From the NCBI GenBank assembly GCA_019925095.2, contig CM034401.1:11505338-11569337 (forward strand): 64,000 nt of DNA. The letters run 5' to 3'. The position numbers were made by a program, and so were the translations under genes. Positions 62,611-64,000 of this stretch are shown here, piece by piece; the stretch's first letter is position 1, and every line of letters begins with the position of its first letter. The notes beneath the pieces are model-generated. The model searched no databases and had not been told where the DNA came from. It saw nothing but the letters and a program-made list of their open reading frames with translations. The DNA is from Dendrolimus kikuchii. Taxonomy: Eukaryota; Arthropoda; Insecta; Lepidoptera; Lasiocampidae.

Positions 62611-62649
62611 ATAAAAAAAAAATGCATAAATATAAAACAATTTAAAATA

Positions 62650-63750
62650 TAAAAAGCTTATTTGAAGTGGTCTCCATTGGCTGCAATACAGTCCTTTAAA
62701 CGTTGAGGCCAGTTATCAATAGAAGCACGCACTCTTTCCATGGGAAAATTCTTCACTGCCGATCGTATGGATTGTTATAGGAACTCCAAATTATCATGGC
62801 GTTTAGAGCAAGCGTACTCTCTAAAACTGATCATAAATCATAATCCAGCGGATTAAGATCGGGACTAGACGACGGCCAGTCTTCAGCTCTGATGAAATCC
62901 AAAATGCTCGTTTCCAACCAAGACTGCGTGGACCGAGCTTTATAACCCGGTGCCGAGTCTTGCTGGAAGGACCATTCTTAGTTATTGAACATGGTGTTGT
63001 TAAAGGGCTCAACTACCTTCTCCAAAATGGTATCTTGATACACTTGTGCCAATGTTTTGATACCTTTTTCACAAAAATATGGCTCAGTCACTCCTTCATA
63101 GCTAACACCCCACCAAACCACCACTGAAGACTGATAAGTTGAAGATGAAGATGCCCACGTTGCACTCTGTAGACTAATTGAGAAGCTTCCTTAGAGCATT
63201 GAGGATAAATACGGTCATTTTGTTTATTAAAATGTTGCTCAATTGTGAAAAATTTCTCATCTGTAAACAAAATTTTTCCGTGACCTCCCTTTGCATACCG
63301 CTTCAGTAGTTGTTTCGATTTTACCACCCTATTCTTTTTTAAATTATGCCTTTTTCTATTATGCCTTTAATTATTATTTAAAATTATTATGAAATGACCA
63401 GTGCATCTCCTATAGACTGCAAGTCCTAAGTCATCTTTTAAAATACGCAACATGGTTCTAGGTGATATCTTCATCTCCCGAGATAAAACCTTTTGCTTTC
63501 AGATAGGATTTCTTCGAATTCTTTCTCTTACTGCTTTGACCACCTTTTTCGTACGAACACTATGTGGACGGCCAGATCTTTTTCTGTCACAAACAGAGGA
63601 CGTCTCATTGTACCTATTAATAGCCCGGTACATAAACATTTGACTAATACCAAGTGTATGGAGTTTTAAAAATTGCATTTGGCTCCATACCTACTTTGTG
63701 TAATGCAATCACAGCGATTCGGTTCTATTTATTGCCCCACTCCATTTTAA
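62650..63750 (-). pseudogene. maT-type (DD37D) mariner relative, dead
   Basis: From about 63,740 (MEWGNK then stop) through RKRSGRPHSVRTKKVVKAVR and KISPRTMLRILKDDLGLAVY; then NRVVKSKQLLKRYA, KILFTDEKFFTIEQHFNKQN (first Asp), VTEPYFCEKGIKTLAQVYQD, WSFQQDSAPGYKARSTQSWL (second) and WPSSSPDLNPLDYDL (third). Thirty-seven residues separate the last two catalytic Asp residues, the maT signature. Several stops and frame changes. TIRs were not located. Confidence 0.82.
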
Positions 63751-64000
63751 TATCGCAAAATGTTGTACAATGTATTGGCGCCAAAATGAGAAAACGCAAT
63801 GAACAATCATAAAAATGACAGATTCCAAATTCAAATGTAATAAATTGTTTCTTTTAATTGTATCAGTAATTATGGCCAGACTAAGTATATAGATAAGAAA
63901 ATTTTAGACCTTTTTTATGAGTTCGATCTTTAGAGATTGCAGGCATTCCATAAGGTATATTGGCCTTAAGACTTTTACCATGAGGTCTTTTATAACAGCA

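Overview
This is an insect nuclear genome window: AT-rich, split genes with GT-AG introns, very dense in transposable elements. The mix of repeats (mariner and maT elements, R1-clade LINE pieces, Penelope-like elements, a tRNA-derived SINE, and short dispersed repeats with the usual moth and butterfly tails) points to Lepidoptera. That order-level call is an inference from repeat style. No bacterial-type operon, CRISPR array, rRNA or tRNA gene was seen.

Two host genes are present and converge. On the + strand, 14 exons between 11,211 and 45,870 encode ERCC4/XPF (Drosophila mei-9), the catalytic subunit of the XPF-ERCC1 structure-specific nuclease of nucleotide excision repair. About 852 residues are in frame to the stop; only the short first exon was not found. 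On the - strand, five exons between 61,766 and 50,530 encode protein-L-isoaspartate O-methyltransferase (Pcmt), about 206 residues to the stop, again lacking the first exon. Everything else recognisable is mobile or repetitive DNA.

Layout. 1-6.8 kb: a decayed PIF/Harbinger element (transposase on +, Myb/SANT-like partner on -) that carries nested LINE and Penelope insertions, then a second LINE scrap and a second Penelope composite. 7.8-11.1 kb: two R1-clade LINE remnants. 11.2-45.9 kb: XPF, its introns filled with SINE, LINE, mariner, hAT and Penelope sequence. 48.5-54.2 kb: a 78-bp Penelope insertion, a dead mariner and a complete but degenerate Tc1/IS630-like element, with the last Pcmt exon between the last two. 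54.4-62 kb: a LINE remnant, a TTA-flanked MITE and dispersed repeats in the Pcmt introns. 62.6-63.8 kb: a dead DD37D (maT) mariner relative.

The most remarkable structure is at 22,206-36,448: one XPF intron holds a 14.2-kb array of six near-identical Penelope-like element (PLE) units, five head-to-tail on - and one inverted on +, bracketed by one 13-bp target-site duplication. Five of six units carry internal deletions whose 5' border lies in the same ~30 bp just after the LPKIHK motif of the reverse transcriptase. The only unit with an uninterrupted RT plus GIY-YIG frame has lost its start codon at the inversion, while the inverted unit keeps its start but has lost internal blocks. Two other composite PLE insertions in the window (3,075-3,207 and 6,227-6,754) show the same rule: inverted halves, two distinct 3' ends (one per flank) and a 14-bp duplication. 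This suggests that PLE RNAs prime from both sides of the target break.
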